This document shows positions 1 to 11,885 of a DNA stretch of 64,000 nucleotides, piece after piece. The position numbers and the translations under genes are program-made. Each line of letters starts with the position of its first letter. Position 1 is the stretch's first letter. This stretch comes from Acanthosepion esculentum (lineage: Eukaryota > Mollusca > Cephalopoda > Sepiida > Sepiidae). Location: NCBI GenBank assembly GCA_964036315.1, contig OZ038510.1:82211116-82275115 (forward strand). Direction: 5' to 3'. Below the pieces are notes generated by a model. The model did no database searches. It saw only the letters and a program-made list of their open reading frames with translations, and was not told the origin of the DNA.

Positions 1-1910
1 CCGAATTTGGATTTGTAGACGCTAATTTGAAAACGAGATTCTGTGAAAACGAAAGGCAGTGAGATCCCTGCTCAACTGTCGACTCAAATCGATGTGACTT
101 GATCCGGGGATCAGTGGACGCCTGCAGCGGAAATCAGATTTAGAAGGATCTAATGAGTTTTGCCGAAATTCTTTTGACCTTTCCCCTGTTACTCACGCAT
201 CGGCAAACATTCAAGGCTGCAGAAGATTAATCATAACACGCCGAAGAGTAAATTTGTTTTCGAGAAGTGAGATGACATCAATTTTTGAAATCTGCGACCG
301 AGGGAAACGGCCCACCATATAAAGGTATGATGGTTGCCTGCGGCGCATTGCAAGTCGAGAGAAACGCGATTTGGCAGATGCGACGACAGACTTAGCCGGG
401 TTTTCCTTTTAAATAAGGACAAAAATTAAGAAGTGGGTGTATCATTGTTAATTGCGAAACTGATTAATTGCTAATCATAATCTATAAATTCGACACGCAA
501 ATGAATAACTCAGTAAGACTGAGAGAATTAATGAAAGACATTTTTTTTTGTTCAGTTTGGAATAAGGGGGGTGGCGTCTAATAACTATTTCCTTATTTCG
601 TTTTTTTTATTTTTTTTTATTTTTTTTTTTTTAAATAAATTTTTGATGAAGAAAATTCTAAATGAATTCAGTAATTTGCTTCAAGATTATCTTTAATTAT
701 TATTATTATTTTTATTTTTATTTTTTTTATATAATCAGTAGAGTTTTGCCCACTCGTCACATTTGATGCTAATCAGTTATGAACTCAAGAGTTGGTGACA
801 AAAGTCGGAAGGTCAGTAAAATGAAAGATCGATTGATAGAACGAAAGGTGACGGAGAGGACACTTTTTGGAGGCGAATGTTTGAAAAAACAAAGATTAGA
901 TATTTCCGATAAAAAGAAAAATATTTAGGAATATTAAAACAATAAACAAACAAAGAAGAAATATTCCAAAAGAAAGAAAGACAACAAAAATAAATAACAA
1001 GTAATGCAATGCGTAAAAAAAAAAACGTAATGTATTTTTTCTCACTAAATTTTCACCCAATACAAGGCACGAGAGACACTCAAGGTAGAGGTTTTGTTAT
1101 ATAGTAATAAAGTATCGCTGCCGAAAATTGAGTTTGAACATAGATCGCCAGTGAGCAAACACAGTCGATCCCATTATTGAATTAAGTAGACCACGTGACT
1201 ATAGAGGAAAAGCATCTGTATGTAGACAGTAGCGAGGCGTCCAAATGATCGCATTTCTACTCTATCCTCTATTCTCTACTCTATCCACTATACTATTTCA
1301 CTAGACAGATTACTATTCGAGCGAGTACTATTAGTGCGAATGATATTCGAAGGCGTCTGACACCAGCATTGTTCAACGGCGTTACTATAGTTGTATCTGC
1401 GATTACAAAGTCTCTACTACAACGAGCATTTACGAAAGTGACAACGAGTATTCGCTGACATTACAGTAGTGTCAAACGAATTTTCGTTGACATCACAAAA
1501 GTTTTACTGACAGGGTTTGTGTGAAGCAAGACAGATATAAGTTGACCCTAGAGGCCAAGATTGTGGTGATCAGGGGGACTATGCTCTGGGGGGGGGGGGG
1601 GTGATCCACAAAATAGCAATTCTGCCATTCATACGCTTCTTCTTCATGTGTATCCCGTGTCCTTTCAGGAGTGAGCAATCATGGTTCTACACAATTCCCT
1701 CGTCACTTCAATTCTGATATTTTACCATAACGTTTTGTCCTTCTCTTGGCATCCAGTCATAAGAAACTCATCAAATAATTTACTCTCTGATTCACCATAT
1801 AATTTTGGGCTTCAAAATATTTTTAAAAATACGTAAAGGTTTTATGAAAGCGATGAGAAGAGACATGTTAAATGAAGAAGAACTGAGAATGAAAAAGAGA
1901 TGTAATAAAA
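1..1910. other. AT-rich non-coding DNA, nothing recognised
   Basis: No coding sequence, RNA gene or known element is recognisable here. The stretch contains homopolymeric T runs near 540-640 and 700-735 and a pure G run of about a dozen bases near 1590. Short open frames lack domain features and look like chance. Confidence 0.6.
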
Positions 1911-2470
1911 ATTACATTACCGTAAAGTGGTAATATCGAGAAAATAACATTACCGTAAATTGGTAATGTCTGCATAATAATATTACCATAAAGTGGTAAT
2001 ATTTATGAAATAACATTACCGTAAAGTGATAATATCGAGAAAGTAACATTACCCTAAAGTGATAATATCGAGAAACTAACATTACCATAAAGTGGTAATA
2101 TAAAGAAAATAGCATTACCTTAAATTGGTAATGTCAACATAAAAACATTACCATAAATAATTGAATTTATGAAATAACATTATCGTAAAGGGGTAATATT
2201 GAGAAAATAACATTAGCGTAAATTGGTAATTTCCACATAATAATATTACCATATAGTCGTACTATATATGAAATAACATTACCGTAAAGTAGTAATATCG
2301 AGAAAATAACATTACCGTAAAGAGGTAATAACCAGAAAATAGGATTACCGTAAAGTGGTAATGTTTAGGAAATAATATTACCGTAAAGTCATAATGTCGA
2401 GAAAATAACATTACCGTAAAGGGGTAATATCCAGAAAATAAATTTACCGTAAAATGGTAATGTCGAAATA
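1911..2470. repeat. 33-bp minisatellite with a built-in hairpin
   Basis: About 17 imperfect tandem copies of a 33-bp unit. Each unit carries ATTACC, a spacer of about 7 bases (consensus GTAAAGT), then GGTAAT, so each strand can form a 6-bp stem-loop. Because 33 is a multiple of three, a minus-strand frame stays open over 1912-2115 with an 11-residue periodicity; this is a by-product of the repeat and not a gene. Units have drifted by point changes and small indels. Confidence 0.9.
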
Positions 2471-2796
2471 AACACGGTTATCAAAAATCGAGAACTCAAA
2501 ATATATGCACCAACACACCAAAAACCAATATTATTTTTTTAAAATTTGTTCCTGTCAGGCTTCTCGGCAAAACGCTTTCCGCTGCTATGAAGTAAAAAGA
2601 TTACATTAAATCAAATGTTCGGCCGGCGGCTAGGAAAGTTGGTACATTCTAGACAATTTTTCTCGACAGAATATTTTTTTATATATTTATAAGTCTAGAA
2701 TTCTTCCATGAATTGATTACGGCTGTAAAATATGATTTCTTGCATTGTATTTAAAGATTCTTGAAGAAATCTAAAGAAGAATATGCAATTATATCC
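2471..2796. other. Unique AT-rich spacer
   Basis: No feature recognised between the 33-bp minisatellite and the LINE remnant. Confidence 0.5.
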
Positions 2797-3965
2797 TGAG
2801 CTGGCATCTTGGCGTCAGTCCCATTCCCAGTGACGTAACTTCGCTTCCTTAAGTCATGAAAATTGTTTTAATGAGCGTTGCTCTTTGGTACCTCAATTTT
2901 ACGAATTTTATTACAGCACTAGATTGGCAGCTAGGTCTCATCATTTTACAGTTGAAATGGCTAGATGTAACCATAAGTTCTATGCTAACAGTTTCTTAAT
3001 CTGATAAGTATGTTCATGGTAATTGTTCTGATGAGATTTCCTCTTTGGTACCTAGACATTATGAATTTAAGAGAAGTACTAGATTGGCAGCTAGGTCTCA
3101 TCATTTTACAGTTGAAATGGCTAGATGGGTAACCGTAAGTTCTATGCTAACAGTTTCTTAATCTGATAAGTATGTCCATGGTAATTGTTCTGATGAGCTA
3201 TCCTCTTTGGTACCTAGACTTTATGAATTTAAGAGAAGTACTAGATTGGCAGCTAGGTCTCATCATTTTACAGTTGAAATGGCTAGATGTAACCGTAAGT
3301 TCTATGCAAACAGTTTCTTAATCTGATAAGTATGTTCATGGTAATTGTTCTGATGAGCTATCCTCTTTGGTACCTAGACTTTATGAATTTAAGAGCAGTA
3401 CTAGATTGGCAGCTAGGTCTCATCATTTTACAGTTGAAATGGCTAGATGTAACCGTAAGTTCTATGCTGAAAATCTCTTAATCTGATAAGTATGTTCATG
3501 GTAATTGTTCTGATGAGCAATTCTCTTTGGTACCTAGACTTTATGAAATTAAGAGCAGTACTAGATTGGCAGCTAGGTCTCATCATTTTACAGTTGAAAT
3601 GGCTAGATGTAACCGTAAGTTCTATGCTGAAAATCTCTTAATCTGATAAGTATGTTCATGGTAATTGTTCTGATGAGCAATTCTCTTTGGTACCTAGACT
3701 TTATGAATTTAAGAGCAGTACTAGATTGTCAGCTAGGTCTCATCATTTTACAGTTGAAACGGCTAGATGTAACCATAAGTTCTATGCTAACACTTACTTC
3801 TCGCGTTGTTCTGGCGTGTGGAACTCAAATTCAAACTATTTAATACAATGTTAATTGTTTTCTACCGTTTCCTTAAATTCCCTGTTCTTTTATTCTCCCC
3901 TATCCTTGTTAATATTTTCTCGGATTCTTTAACGCTCTATTGGGAGTGAAAGGCTAATTACATTA
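2797..3965 (+). pseudogene. APE-class LINE 3' remnant with an expanded 160-bp block
   Basis: The sequence is homologous to the C-terminal end of the LINE protein at 27981-29369. It opens with a remnant matching the GPDL..R region and contains a segment reading like HGNCSDELSSLVPRLYEFK, then TRLAARSHHFTVEMARCNRK. That segment is tandemly repeated (see 2865-3845). It is followed by a degraded tail of the same LINE ending near a TTGGGAGTGAAAGGC-like 3' end. The frame is broken by stops and the 160-bp period, so it is a dead copy. The family is an APE-type non-LTR retrotransposon (jockey/CR1-like); the exact clade is uncertain. Confidence 0.75.
2865..3845 (+). repeat. Six tandem 160-bp copies of LINE coding sequence
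   Basis: The anchor CTCTTTGGTAC recurs at 2881, 3041, 3203, 3363, 3523 and 3683, giving spacings of 160, 162, 160, 160 and 160 bp. Each unit runs from TAAGTATGTTCATGG through the ARSHHFTVE-encoding segment to TTTCTTAATCTGA. The copies are very similar to each other, so amplification is recent relative to the decay of the LINE itself. 160 is not divisible by three, so the block cannot encode a repeat protein. Confidence 0.9.
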
Positions 3966-4900
3966 AACATCCCAAGGAGAGTATGTTAGTAGGATTTAAT
4001 GTAAACAGGTTTCAACATTATTAAATGAAATCCAGAATGAACTCTCCCCAGTTGTAAGGCAGGATTCATTGCTGGGTTTCTAGAAAATGTACAGCTGTCA
4101 TCGAACCGGATGTATTCACTCACCTGTACATATTTCCTTCTTTGCTGTTGCAAATATTGACTGGTACGTGTTGATTGATCCCTGCCTCCATCTTTTAATC
4201 AGTTCTCCCTGCATAGTCAGCGTCACACTAGCATCTGATTTGGCAAAATAATGAAATGATATAATGGAGAGGTAGGACCTTGGTCGGGCAACAAAAATAA
4301 CGCGTCTGCTAATTCGCAGTGTAGAGTAATCTGGTCCTTTGTTCATTTCTACTGTAATGTCTTTGACTCTCACTGGGCACCGACACCTCTTCTCTCGTAC
4401 TATGCTAAGAATATCAAACATGATAAGGTACAACGCAACAAACACATATTAAGCCACATTTCCAGTTTGTATCCCATTCTCATTGAGTACCCAACGGTCG
4501 AACCTTTATGTCAGACGATAATTATTGATTTAAATAAATAGACAGTCATGGCTCTCTACAGCTTCCTTTATTTTAATATCTGTGTGTTGGCATTACTTTA
4601 GCAGTTCATCACTTCTGTGACCCATTCAGAACAATTAATCGGGGAAGGAGTGTCTAGTAAAATTTAATTTGTCCCAAACCGAGCTAGTAACATTACACGA
4701 ACACGGAGCAGACATTGAACTTTCACCTATAATTATTGATAGAGTGATTCTGCCCTGCTTCATCATTACAAGCTGGATGTGCACAATGGTCACTTTCCAG
4801 CTTTGATAGAGTGATTCTGTCCCGATTTATCCTTACAAGGGTCAGATCAATCCAAAAAATGAGTATTAGTGCTATATTTTGTCCGGAACAGCACAGTCTA
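3966..4900. other. Unique non-coding DNA, nothing recognised
   Basis: A 109-codon minus-strand frame at 4116-4445 has no recognisable domain, signal or homology and is not supported as a gene. No repeat or RNA structure was identified. Confidence 0.5.
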
Positions 4901-4904
4901 AATG

Positions 4905-5066
4905 AAGCTATTTCTGAACTTAGGTCTATGGTTGGAACCCGGAAGGAAATGTGTACATCCCAGAAATCAAAGGAAATAAAATAATATTAATAATAATTTT
5001 AATAATAATAATAATAAAAATAATAATAATAATACTAGGAAATTTCTATACTACAGAAATCAAACG
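4905..5066 (+). mobile_element. Dong/R4-like LINE 3'-UTR fragments between (TAA)n tracts
   Basis: 4905-4985 matches the 3' UTR of the element at 8110-11886, including a GGAACCCGGAAGGAAATGTG segment and the terminal CAAAGGAAATAA. It runs into (TAA)n at 4986-5032. A second tiny 3' terminus (CAGAAATCAAACGAAATAA) lies at 5050-5068 and runs into the next (TAA)n. Only terminal fragments remain. Confidence 0.7.
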
Positions 5067-5067
5067 A

Positions 5068-5127
<60 letters not shown>
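5067..5127 (+). repeat. (TAA)n microsatellite
   Basis: About 20 repeats, abutting Dong/R4-like 3' ends on both sides. Open frames of poly-Asn or poly-Ile across it are artefacts. Confidence 0.95.
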
Positions 5128-5327
5128 TGAAGGGATCCCTGGAAGTCCATGCCTCAAAGAGATACAAAAAATTGTTCTGACAAGTACAGCCCACACTTTA
5201 CGAAGGGCTTTATCTATGTAATTTATTTTTTTATTTTTTGCAGTGGAAAGTGTCATGATGCCATTTCTAACCTTAGGTCCCTGGGCGGGACCCGGAAAGA
5301 AATGTGTAAACGCCAGATATCAAAGGA

Positions 5328-5380
<53 letters not shown>
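5128..5380 (+). mobile_element. Dong/R4-like LINE 3' end plus (TAA)n
   Basis: 5128-5327 matches the last codons (an RRALSM-like end is degraded to a TKGFIYV-type reading) and the 3' UTR of the 8110-11886 element. It starts abruptly at the TTGAAGGGATCCCTGGA segment, so it is strongly 5' truncated. It terminates in AAAGGAAAT followed by (TAA)n at 5328-5380. 5' truncation with a 3' microsatellite is the expected signature of target-primed reverse transcription. Confidence 0.8.
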
Positions 5381-5382
<2 letters not shown>

Positions 5383-5762
5383 CCATATATGTCGCGTTGC
5401 TCCTGCCATTTAACTGTTATATTCCCCCCCAAATAATAATATAATAATAATAATAATTTAAGCTAACCGCCCACCCATTGTTATTAGAGACCGTAAACAA
5501 AAAAAAAAGTGCCTCCTTATAGATATGGCAGTCCCTGCAAACTGCAATGTATCTTTGAAGATCTTCAAAAAGCTATCGAAATATACTATACCTTGAAATC
5601 GAAATCTCAAAAATGTAGCACATGGGAATATCAACAATCCCTGTTGTAGTTAGGCCCTTGGACTGGTTGGAAAAGATACCAGTAAACTAATTGAAGGGAT
5701 CCCTGGAAGCCCATAACTAAGAAATACAAAAAGTTGTTCCCACAAGTACAGCTTTATCTATG

Positions 5763-5803
<41 letters not shown>

Positions 5804-5905
5804 TTGTCAGTGGACAATGTCATGATGCCATTTCTAAACTTAGGTCTCTGGGCGGAACCCGGAAAGAAATGTGTACACAACAGAAATCAAATGAAATAAA
5901 ATAAT
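5381..5905 (+). pseudogene. Dong/R4-like endonuclease-domain fragment
   Basis: 5382-5410 is a tiny fragment of the APE-class LINE. From about 5462 the sequence matches the restriction-like endonuclease C-terminus of the 8110-11886 element (a CLLIDMAVPANCNVSLKIF reading), with frame breaks. Its 3' UTR is interrupted by (TA)n at 5764-5798, then resumes and ends in AAATGAAATAA plus TAA/TAC repeats to about 5942. The product would be non-functional. Confidence 0.75.
5764..5798. repeat. (TA)n microsatellite
   Basis: Pure TA tract of about 17 repeats, sitting inside the 3' UTR of a Dong/R4-like fragment just after the TTATCTATGTAAT stop region. Confidence 0.9.
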
Positions 5906-5942
5906 AATACTAATAATAATACTACTACTAATAATAATAATA

Positions 5943-6290
5943 CACTTATAATAAAAATTTTCTTTAAATGTTAGTAGTAACTATATATTAATTGGATTAT
6001 AGATAAAATATATTCGTGTAATAACAAGATTAAGGAGATCTGGTTATAGTTTCATATTATTGGATACAAGAGAAAAAAAAGCCAAAGAAAAATCCGCTGA
6101 AAGAAGTTAAATCCGAGTCCGGTGAAGCGTGTCGTTTCTCCATGGGTTTTAAACGATTATAAATTAAGATTTTACCGTTGTTCTTTCATAATGGCAACAG
6201 TAAAAAAAATAAAAATAAAATAAAATAAATGAATAAATATATAAATAAACAAAAATAGCCGAAGGAGGCCTGGCTCTCTGAAGGTGATGG
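5943..6290. other. AT-rich spacer, nothing recognised
   Basis: AT-rich DNA between two Dong/R4-like copies; no coding or structured element was identified. Confidence 0.5.
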
Positions 6291-6294
6291 TCGA

Positions 6295-7121
6295 CCATGG
6301 TATGGCTACACTCTGGCGCCCAAGAACCAGCTCCCACGTATGGGTTAATACGAACAAACTATAATGTTGACACAGCGGAAAATATTGATAAACCGCATCT
6401 GTCGTCACGCAGGTCAACAAAGAACACGACCCCCAATAATGAATTAGACTGGAATCGAAAAGCCTGCAACTGGAACAAACATTACCCGACGAGAACTAGA
6501 GGAATGTCATGCCGAGGACATTCCTCTCAGAGGCTCTCGATTTTCATTAAAAGAAAATCCCACAGAAATAATAAATAAATGGTCTAGGGAAGAGTATATT
6601 GAAGAAATGATAGCATTATACACCGCTGCAATAAATCCGACAGCGACAACAACGACCAAAGCTGCCTATAATGTCTAGCGAGAAAAACACCCATCAAACA
6701 GAGTAAACATCAATGCCAATGTCAGGCGTGACATCATCAGGAAAAAGACGAATGTCTGACATAGAACTTGAATCATCCGAGAAAACATCCTAAATAGATT
6801 AAACCTTAACATCGAGGAGTTAAATGCCAACAACCCAGAGGAGACACATTCAGAGAAAGAAATAGAAACCAGTTGTAATAATCCCTCTGAGATACACAAG
6901 CAAATAGAGGAAGATAATGACGAATATGAGAGAGAAATATACATGACAAAACAACTGATATAAATGGGAGAAAATGACTTTCGAGGAAAGGCCGACGATT
7001 CCAAAAGAAGAAAGAACCGTCAACGTGAACGAAATTGATTATCTTATATACGCAGCCTCGGCAACGATCGTAGAAACAATAGGTGAAATAACATTACATA
7101 ATAATAATAATAATAATAATA
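6295..7121 (+). pseudogene. Dong/R4-like LINE 5' fragment (N-terminal ORF remnant)
   Basis: 6370-6480 aligns by eye with 8215-8310 of the near-complete copy (shared GGTCAACAA and ACTGGAACAAAC landmarks), so this is the N-terminal ORF region. Several stops interrupt a hydrophilic Glu/Asn-rich reading. Near 7030 it carries the conserved segment read in other copies as YAASATIVETIGE, then ends in ACATTACAT plus (TAA)n at 7098-7121. It lacks all RT and endonuclease sequence, so it is either a chimera or a short non-autonomous derivative. Confidence 0.65.
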
Positions 7122-7943
7122 ACAATGAACGCTGATGTCGGAGTAAACGGACGTGTTTTTTTCATGGCTCTAAGAAAGCGATTTTAAGGAAAGTATTGAT
7201 TGTTTTTTTTATTTATTTTATTTTTAATCATACATTATATTTTCTTGTTTATTATTTTATGATATTTTAGTTATGTTATTCATTTAAAGTATTTAATATA
7301 TGCAATTTATAATTTTATTCTATATATTTACCTATCTTTAGTCGTAGTATACAATGATTTTTCTCCTTGTTTTTCTTTCTATCTTTTTCTTTTTAAAATA
7401 AAAACAATCGCTGTTTCGCTTGTGAAATTCCTCGCTAAGAGTTATAAGAATATTTAATGTATTTTATTTTATTTTATTTTATTTGTTTAACTAATTATAT
7501 AGTGGTATGAATATTTTTAATTTATTTATATCCAAGTGTAACATTTAATTTATCTGATGTTGTTTTTACGAAAGTGGACGTAATTTTCGGAATTACTGGA
7601 AAGCATTTTTTTTTATGTTTATTTTGTTTATCTTTGACTAGTAGCTCATTATTGCCGATTCTTTTTTTAAAAATCTATTATTATTATTAGCTATATTGAA
7701 AGTTTCTTTTATAACATTTATGAATTTTAATACCTTACATTTTCTTATTTTTTATTTGCTAAGTAACGTAATTTCAATTTTATTGTAAATGCGTTCCCAG
7801 TTATAACGTTATTTTGTTTCGTTTTTACTTCTAGTCAATTTGTCTCATTTTTATCGTTAAAGTTTTTAAGCGACAACAAGAATAATAACAGCAACAATAA
7901 TATAATAAAATAATAACAATAAAATTTTATTTTATACTTATGA

Positions 7944-8009
<66 letters not shown>

Positions 8010-8109
8010 TACACATATATAACTACAACATTTATAACAATAATTATTCTAATAATCTTATATTTCTTTATTTTATTTTATTAATATTATTTAAAATGTA
8101 TATAGAGCA
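7122..8109. other. Very AT-rich block with (TA)n
   Basis: About 1 kb of AT-rich DNA with T-rich runs and a (TA)n tract near 7950-8000. A 15-bp sequence GATGTCGGAGTAAAC at about 7133 is present in inverted form at about 8133. No gene is recognised. Confidence 0.5.
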
Positions 8110-8210
8110 TTATATCGACACATTTAATTTCGAACTGTTTACTCCGACATCCAGAAAAAAAAATTACCCCTTGGCGCTCAAGGTTAAAACGCAAATCCCT
8201 AACAATTTCA

Positions 8211-9719
8211 ATGAATACGAATAAAATTCCATACCGGATTGGTCGTCACCCGGGTCAACAAGGGCCGCGTCCCTCAGAGAGGAACCAGTCTGAGGACGAA
8301 AAATCTGTTACTGGAACAAACTCCTCCACGAACGAAGAGACACTAGGTCACCAAAACCGGATTATTGCCAACATTGGACCAAGTGACTCAATACCAAATC
8401 GACTAATAAAAAGAAAACGAACGAAATGGACCCGCGAAAAGTATCGACAAGTTATGACATCTTTCTTCACTGCACTCGAAAACCCAGCAAAGAACACCAC
8501 CAATCAAACATACCAAATATGGAGAAGTATGGTAGGAAATGATATAAGACCTAATCTCAATCAAACTGTAATGAGATGAATGTAGAAATAAGTAATGTGA
8601 CAGAGGATGAGGTAAAAACTAAAACAAATGAAATGCGAAATAACCTCCCAGGAAATAAAATCAAAGACTCTATCTTAAACATAATCTGCAGTTCTCCAGA
8701 CAATGTCTCTGAAGATGACTCCAGTTACATTATGTTAGAATTCCTTGAAAACCACAAATCGGAAATCACCGAAGCGAAAAACCAAGGAATCCAAGTACTC
8801 AGTAGAGTAACTTTCATACAGTTGTCAGAAAGAGACCAGCTACCCAAAATCCATATGACGAATTCCAACAAGCATATTGTGAACATATACAACGCTGCTC
8901 TGGAAACACTGTTAACAGATAAACCACCGGGAAACATCACAGAAGTTAACAACGTCATATACGCAACAGCTTTAGCAGCGACTCTGAAGCCTGGGATCAA
9001 GACAATAAATAAAGTTAACACACATAGATAGCCAGCTTGGAAAGCAAAACTGTTACGAGAAATAAAACAAATCAGATGTGAGATTTCTATATTAGATGAG
9101 CTCACAGAGAAACCCTAATATTTCCACTCGCAATTGCAAAAAGATCAAGAGGAACCACAAAATTAAATCCCTACTTGACATTCCACCAACCACTGAAATG
9201 CTGAAGCAGAAACTTCATCTAAAGGCACAGAGAACAAGACGATACGAAAAACGTTGTAGGTTCTATCGCCAAAATAAAATATTCCAAACGGACCTTAAGA
9301 AATTTTACAGGGAAATTGGAAAAAAAACTATACATGTCGAAAGGCCACCATCGATTGATACTGTACAGATATTTTGGGAAAATATTTGGAGCAGCCCGAA
9401 GGAATATTATCCAAATGCTGACTGGATCCGACGTGAAGAAGAACGAATGTTGGATACACCTCTGCAAGAATGGGAAAATATATCCACAGATGATATTAGA
9501 CAAGCTCAAACGAAATCGCAAAAATGGAAATCCCCAGGAAATGACAAGGTTCCCAATTTCTGGCTTTATCATCTCTCGTCTATCCACAAAATACTTGCGA
9601 AAACATTATCAACGGTTGTAAATAATCCTAATAAAATCCAGGAATGGATTACTGAAGGTATTACATACCTCATACCAAAAAAAATGAAACAGATGACCCG
9701 AAAAATTATCGACCGATAA
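8211..9719 (+). pseudogene. Dong/R4-like ORF, N-terminal region
   Basis: Three overlapping open segments (8211-8579, 8576-9031, 9096-9719) read as one protein after two breaks. The first has a basic stretch (IKRKRTKWTREKY) and a TYQIWR segment, the second a YATALAATLKPGIKT segment matching YAASATIVETIGE of other copies, the third a QKWKSPGNDKVPNFWLY segment that is the conserved lead-in to the RT domain. The frame is then lost at an A-run at 9677-9684: reading past it with one more A would give NETDDPKNYRPITCL, the RT motif 2 region. No clear N-terminal zinc finger is visible. Confidence 0.75.
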
Positions 9720-9742
9720 CATGTCTCTCCACAACGTATAAG

Positions 9743-10794
9743 TTGATCACGTCTGTCCTGACGAACCGTGTTTACTCCTTTTTCGAAACAAACAGCATTC
9801 TTCCACTGGAACAGAAGGGATGCAGGAGGGGTTCATATGGCTGCAAAGACCAATTACTGATAAATAAAATGATTCTGGAAAATTGCAGGAGCAGACGTAG
9901 AAATCTCAGTGCAGCGTGGATTGATTATCGTAAAGCTTTTGACAGTGTTCCACATTCTTGGATCCTGAAGACTTTGGAAATGTACAAAGTCTGGCATGTG
10001 GTATTAAATTTCCTTAAGCACAGCATGGGAATGTGGAACACCAAACTATACCTTAGTCACACCAGGGGCACTGCCATATCCAACCGACTAAATATCCGAC
10101 GTGGAATCATTCAAGGAGACTCTCTGTCTCCTCTTCTGTTTTATTTGTCCTTAATCCCTCTTACGCATGAACTGAACAACAGTAGCTATGGTTACAAAAT
10201 AAATAACAAAATATTCAATCACCTACTCTACATGGATGATCTCAAACTCTTTGCCAAAGACGACAATGAGTTGAAGGGCCTCCTTAATATTGTAAAATAC
10301 TTTAGTGACGACATAGGCATGAATTTCGAATTAAATAAATGTGCTAAAGTAACATTCAAGAAAGGTAGAATTTTAGACGTACCCTTAATAGTTTTAGATT
10401 TTGTCACGAAGATTAGAGAATTGGAGCCTGATTAAGCTTATAAGTAGCTAGGAATTAGTGAAGGAGATGGCATACAACACCCACAAATGAAAGAGAAGGT
10501 AAGAAAGGAGTACTACAGGCGTGTACGCCTGGTACTAAATACCGAACTAAACTCAAAAAGCAGAATATCAGCCATAAACACCTTGGCTGTTCCTATGGTG
10601 CAATACAGCTTTAATGTCCTTAACTGGACCATAGCTGAAATTAAGCGAATGGACGCCAAAACGAGAAAGCTCCTCGCATGCATCAACCCAAAGCTGATAT
10701 TGATCGCCTGTATGTGCCCATATCCGAAGGAGGCAGAGGACTAGTTCAACTAGAACTATCCTACAAAACTACAACAATTGGCCTCTAAAGATAC
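9743..10794 (+). pseudogene. Dong/R4-like reverse transcriptase domain
   Basis: The RT palm is easy to follow: AWIDYRKAFDSVPHSWI (motif A Asp), RGIIQGDSLSPLLF (motif B) and YMDDLKLF (catalytic YxDD, motif C), then the thumb (KYFSDDIGMNFELNKCAKV). Two in-frame stops follow at about 10433 and 10445, a frameshift near 10680 and a stop near 10785, after which the reading continues into the C-terminal ORF. The catalytic residues themselves are intact. Close relatives of this domain appear at 15264-16400. Confidence 0.85.
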
Positions 10795-11769
10795 TTGGAA
10801 AATACAGAAGACTGGATGATGGTATGTGTCAAGCAACATAAAAGTAGTAAGTGTCTTTACTCTGTGGTAAAGGAAGCCGACAATTTCAAAATGGAGTTTC
10901 AAATGGGCGCAGAAATGCAAATATATCACTGTACACCAGCTGAAGCTGCAAAATACTTAAAAAAGAATGCAAAGACAAATATGACCGACCAGATACAGAA
11001 ACAATGGCAAGATAAACTGCTCCACGGCCAATACACTGACCGTACCAATCAAGCTGACGTAGACAAAAACCGCACCCATCAGTGGCTACGTAGTGCAGGG
11101 TTGAAAGCTGAAACTGAAGGTTTTGTAATTGCTGCACATAACCAATGCTTGTTAACTAGGAATTATCAAGCACTTATACTAAAATACTGTGTTAGCCCAA
11201 AATGCAGTTTCTGTGATAAATATCCAGAAGCCATTGATCATCTTGTATTAGGTTGCACGATATTGGTACCCACTGAATATAAAACCCGGCATGACAGAGT
11301 GGGCCAATATCTGCACTGGAAAATTTGCAACTCCTACGGGAAGGAAACTGAAAGAAACTGGTACGAACACCACCCAGACCCGGTTACGGAGATAGGACCT
11401 GTTACAAATCTATGGGACTACACAATATACACTGACAGAACAATCAAAGCCAACCGCCCAGACATTGTTATTAAAGACCACAAACAAAGTAAGTGCCTCC
11501 TTATTGATATGGCAGTCCCTGCAGACTGCAATGTATCTTTGAAGATATTCAAAAAGCTATCGAAATACAAGGACCTTGAAATCGAAATCTCAAAAATGTG
11601 GCACATGGGAACATCAACAATCCCTGCTGTAGTTGGAGCCCTTGGACTGGTTGGAAAAGATTCCAGTAGACTAATTGAAGGGATCTCTGGACGTCCATGC
11701 CTCAAAGAGATACAAAAAATTGTTCTGACAAGTACAGCCCACACTTTACGAAGGGCTTTATCTATGTAA
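10795..11769 (+). CDS. Dong/R4-like C-terminus: CCHC knuckle and restriction-like endonuclease
   Basis: 324 codons are open and end in RRALSM. Around residues 137-154 is a zinc knuckle CSFCDKYPEAIDHLVLGC, spacing C-x2-C-x8-H-x4-C, standard for the R2-group LINEs. Around residues 222-245 lies the PD-(D/E)xK-type nuclease core RPDIVIKD and LLIDMAVPAD, followed by conserved lysines in SLKIFKKLSKYKDLE. In this family the domain nicks the target to prime reverse transcription. The start is arbitrary, because the true start lies upstream across disabling mutations. It is therefore part of a broken element rather than an independent gene. Confidence 0.85.
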   Translation: MENTEDWMMVCVKQHKSSKCLYSVVKEADNFKMEFQMGAEMQIYHCTPAEAAKYLKKNAKTNMTDQIQKQWQDKLLHGQYTDRTNQADVDKNRTHQWLRSAGLKAETEGFVIAAHNQCLLTRNYQALILKYCVSPKCSFCDKYPEAIDHLVLGCTILVPTEYKTRHDRVGQYLHWKICNSYGKETERNWYEHHPDPVTEIGPVTNLWDYTIYTDRTIKANRPDIVIKDHKQSKCLLIDMAVPADCNVSLKIFKKLSKYKDLEIEISKMWHMGTSTIPAVVGALGLVGKDSSRLIEGISGRPCLKEIQKIVLTSTAHTLRRALSM

Positions 11770-11885
11770 TTATTTTTTTATTTTATTTTTATTTTTTGCA
11801 GTGGAAAGTGTCATGATGCCATTTCTAAACATAGGTCACTGGGCGGGAGCCGGAAAGAACTGTGTAAACGCTAGATATCAAAGAA

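Noticed and set aside
1585..1603. G-quadruplex from the G run
   Set aside because: A single uninterrupted G run is probably homopolymer expansion, and the exact length may be a sequencing artefact.
4116..4445. 109-codon minus-strand ORF
   Set aside because: No recognisable motif; length is compatible with chance in this sequence.
7127..8150. Terminal inverted repeats of a DNA transposon (15-bp GATGTCGGAGTAAAC pair 1 kb apart)
   Set aside because: The match ends after 15 bp and no target duplication is visible. The right copy lies in the probable 5' region of the Dong copy, so a relic of an inverted Dong 5' end is equally likely.
8725..9105. 126-codon minus-strand ORF
   Set aside because: It is the antisense shadow of the Dong/R4-like N-terminal region.
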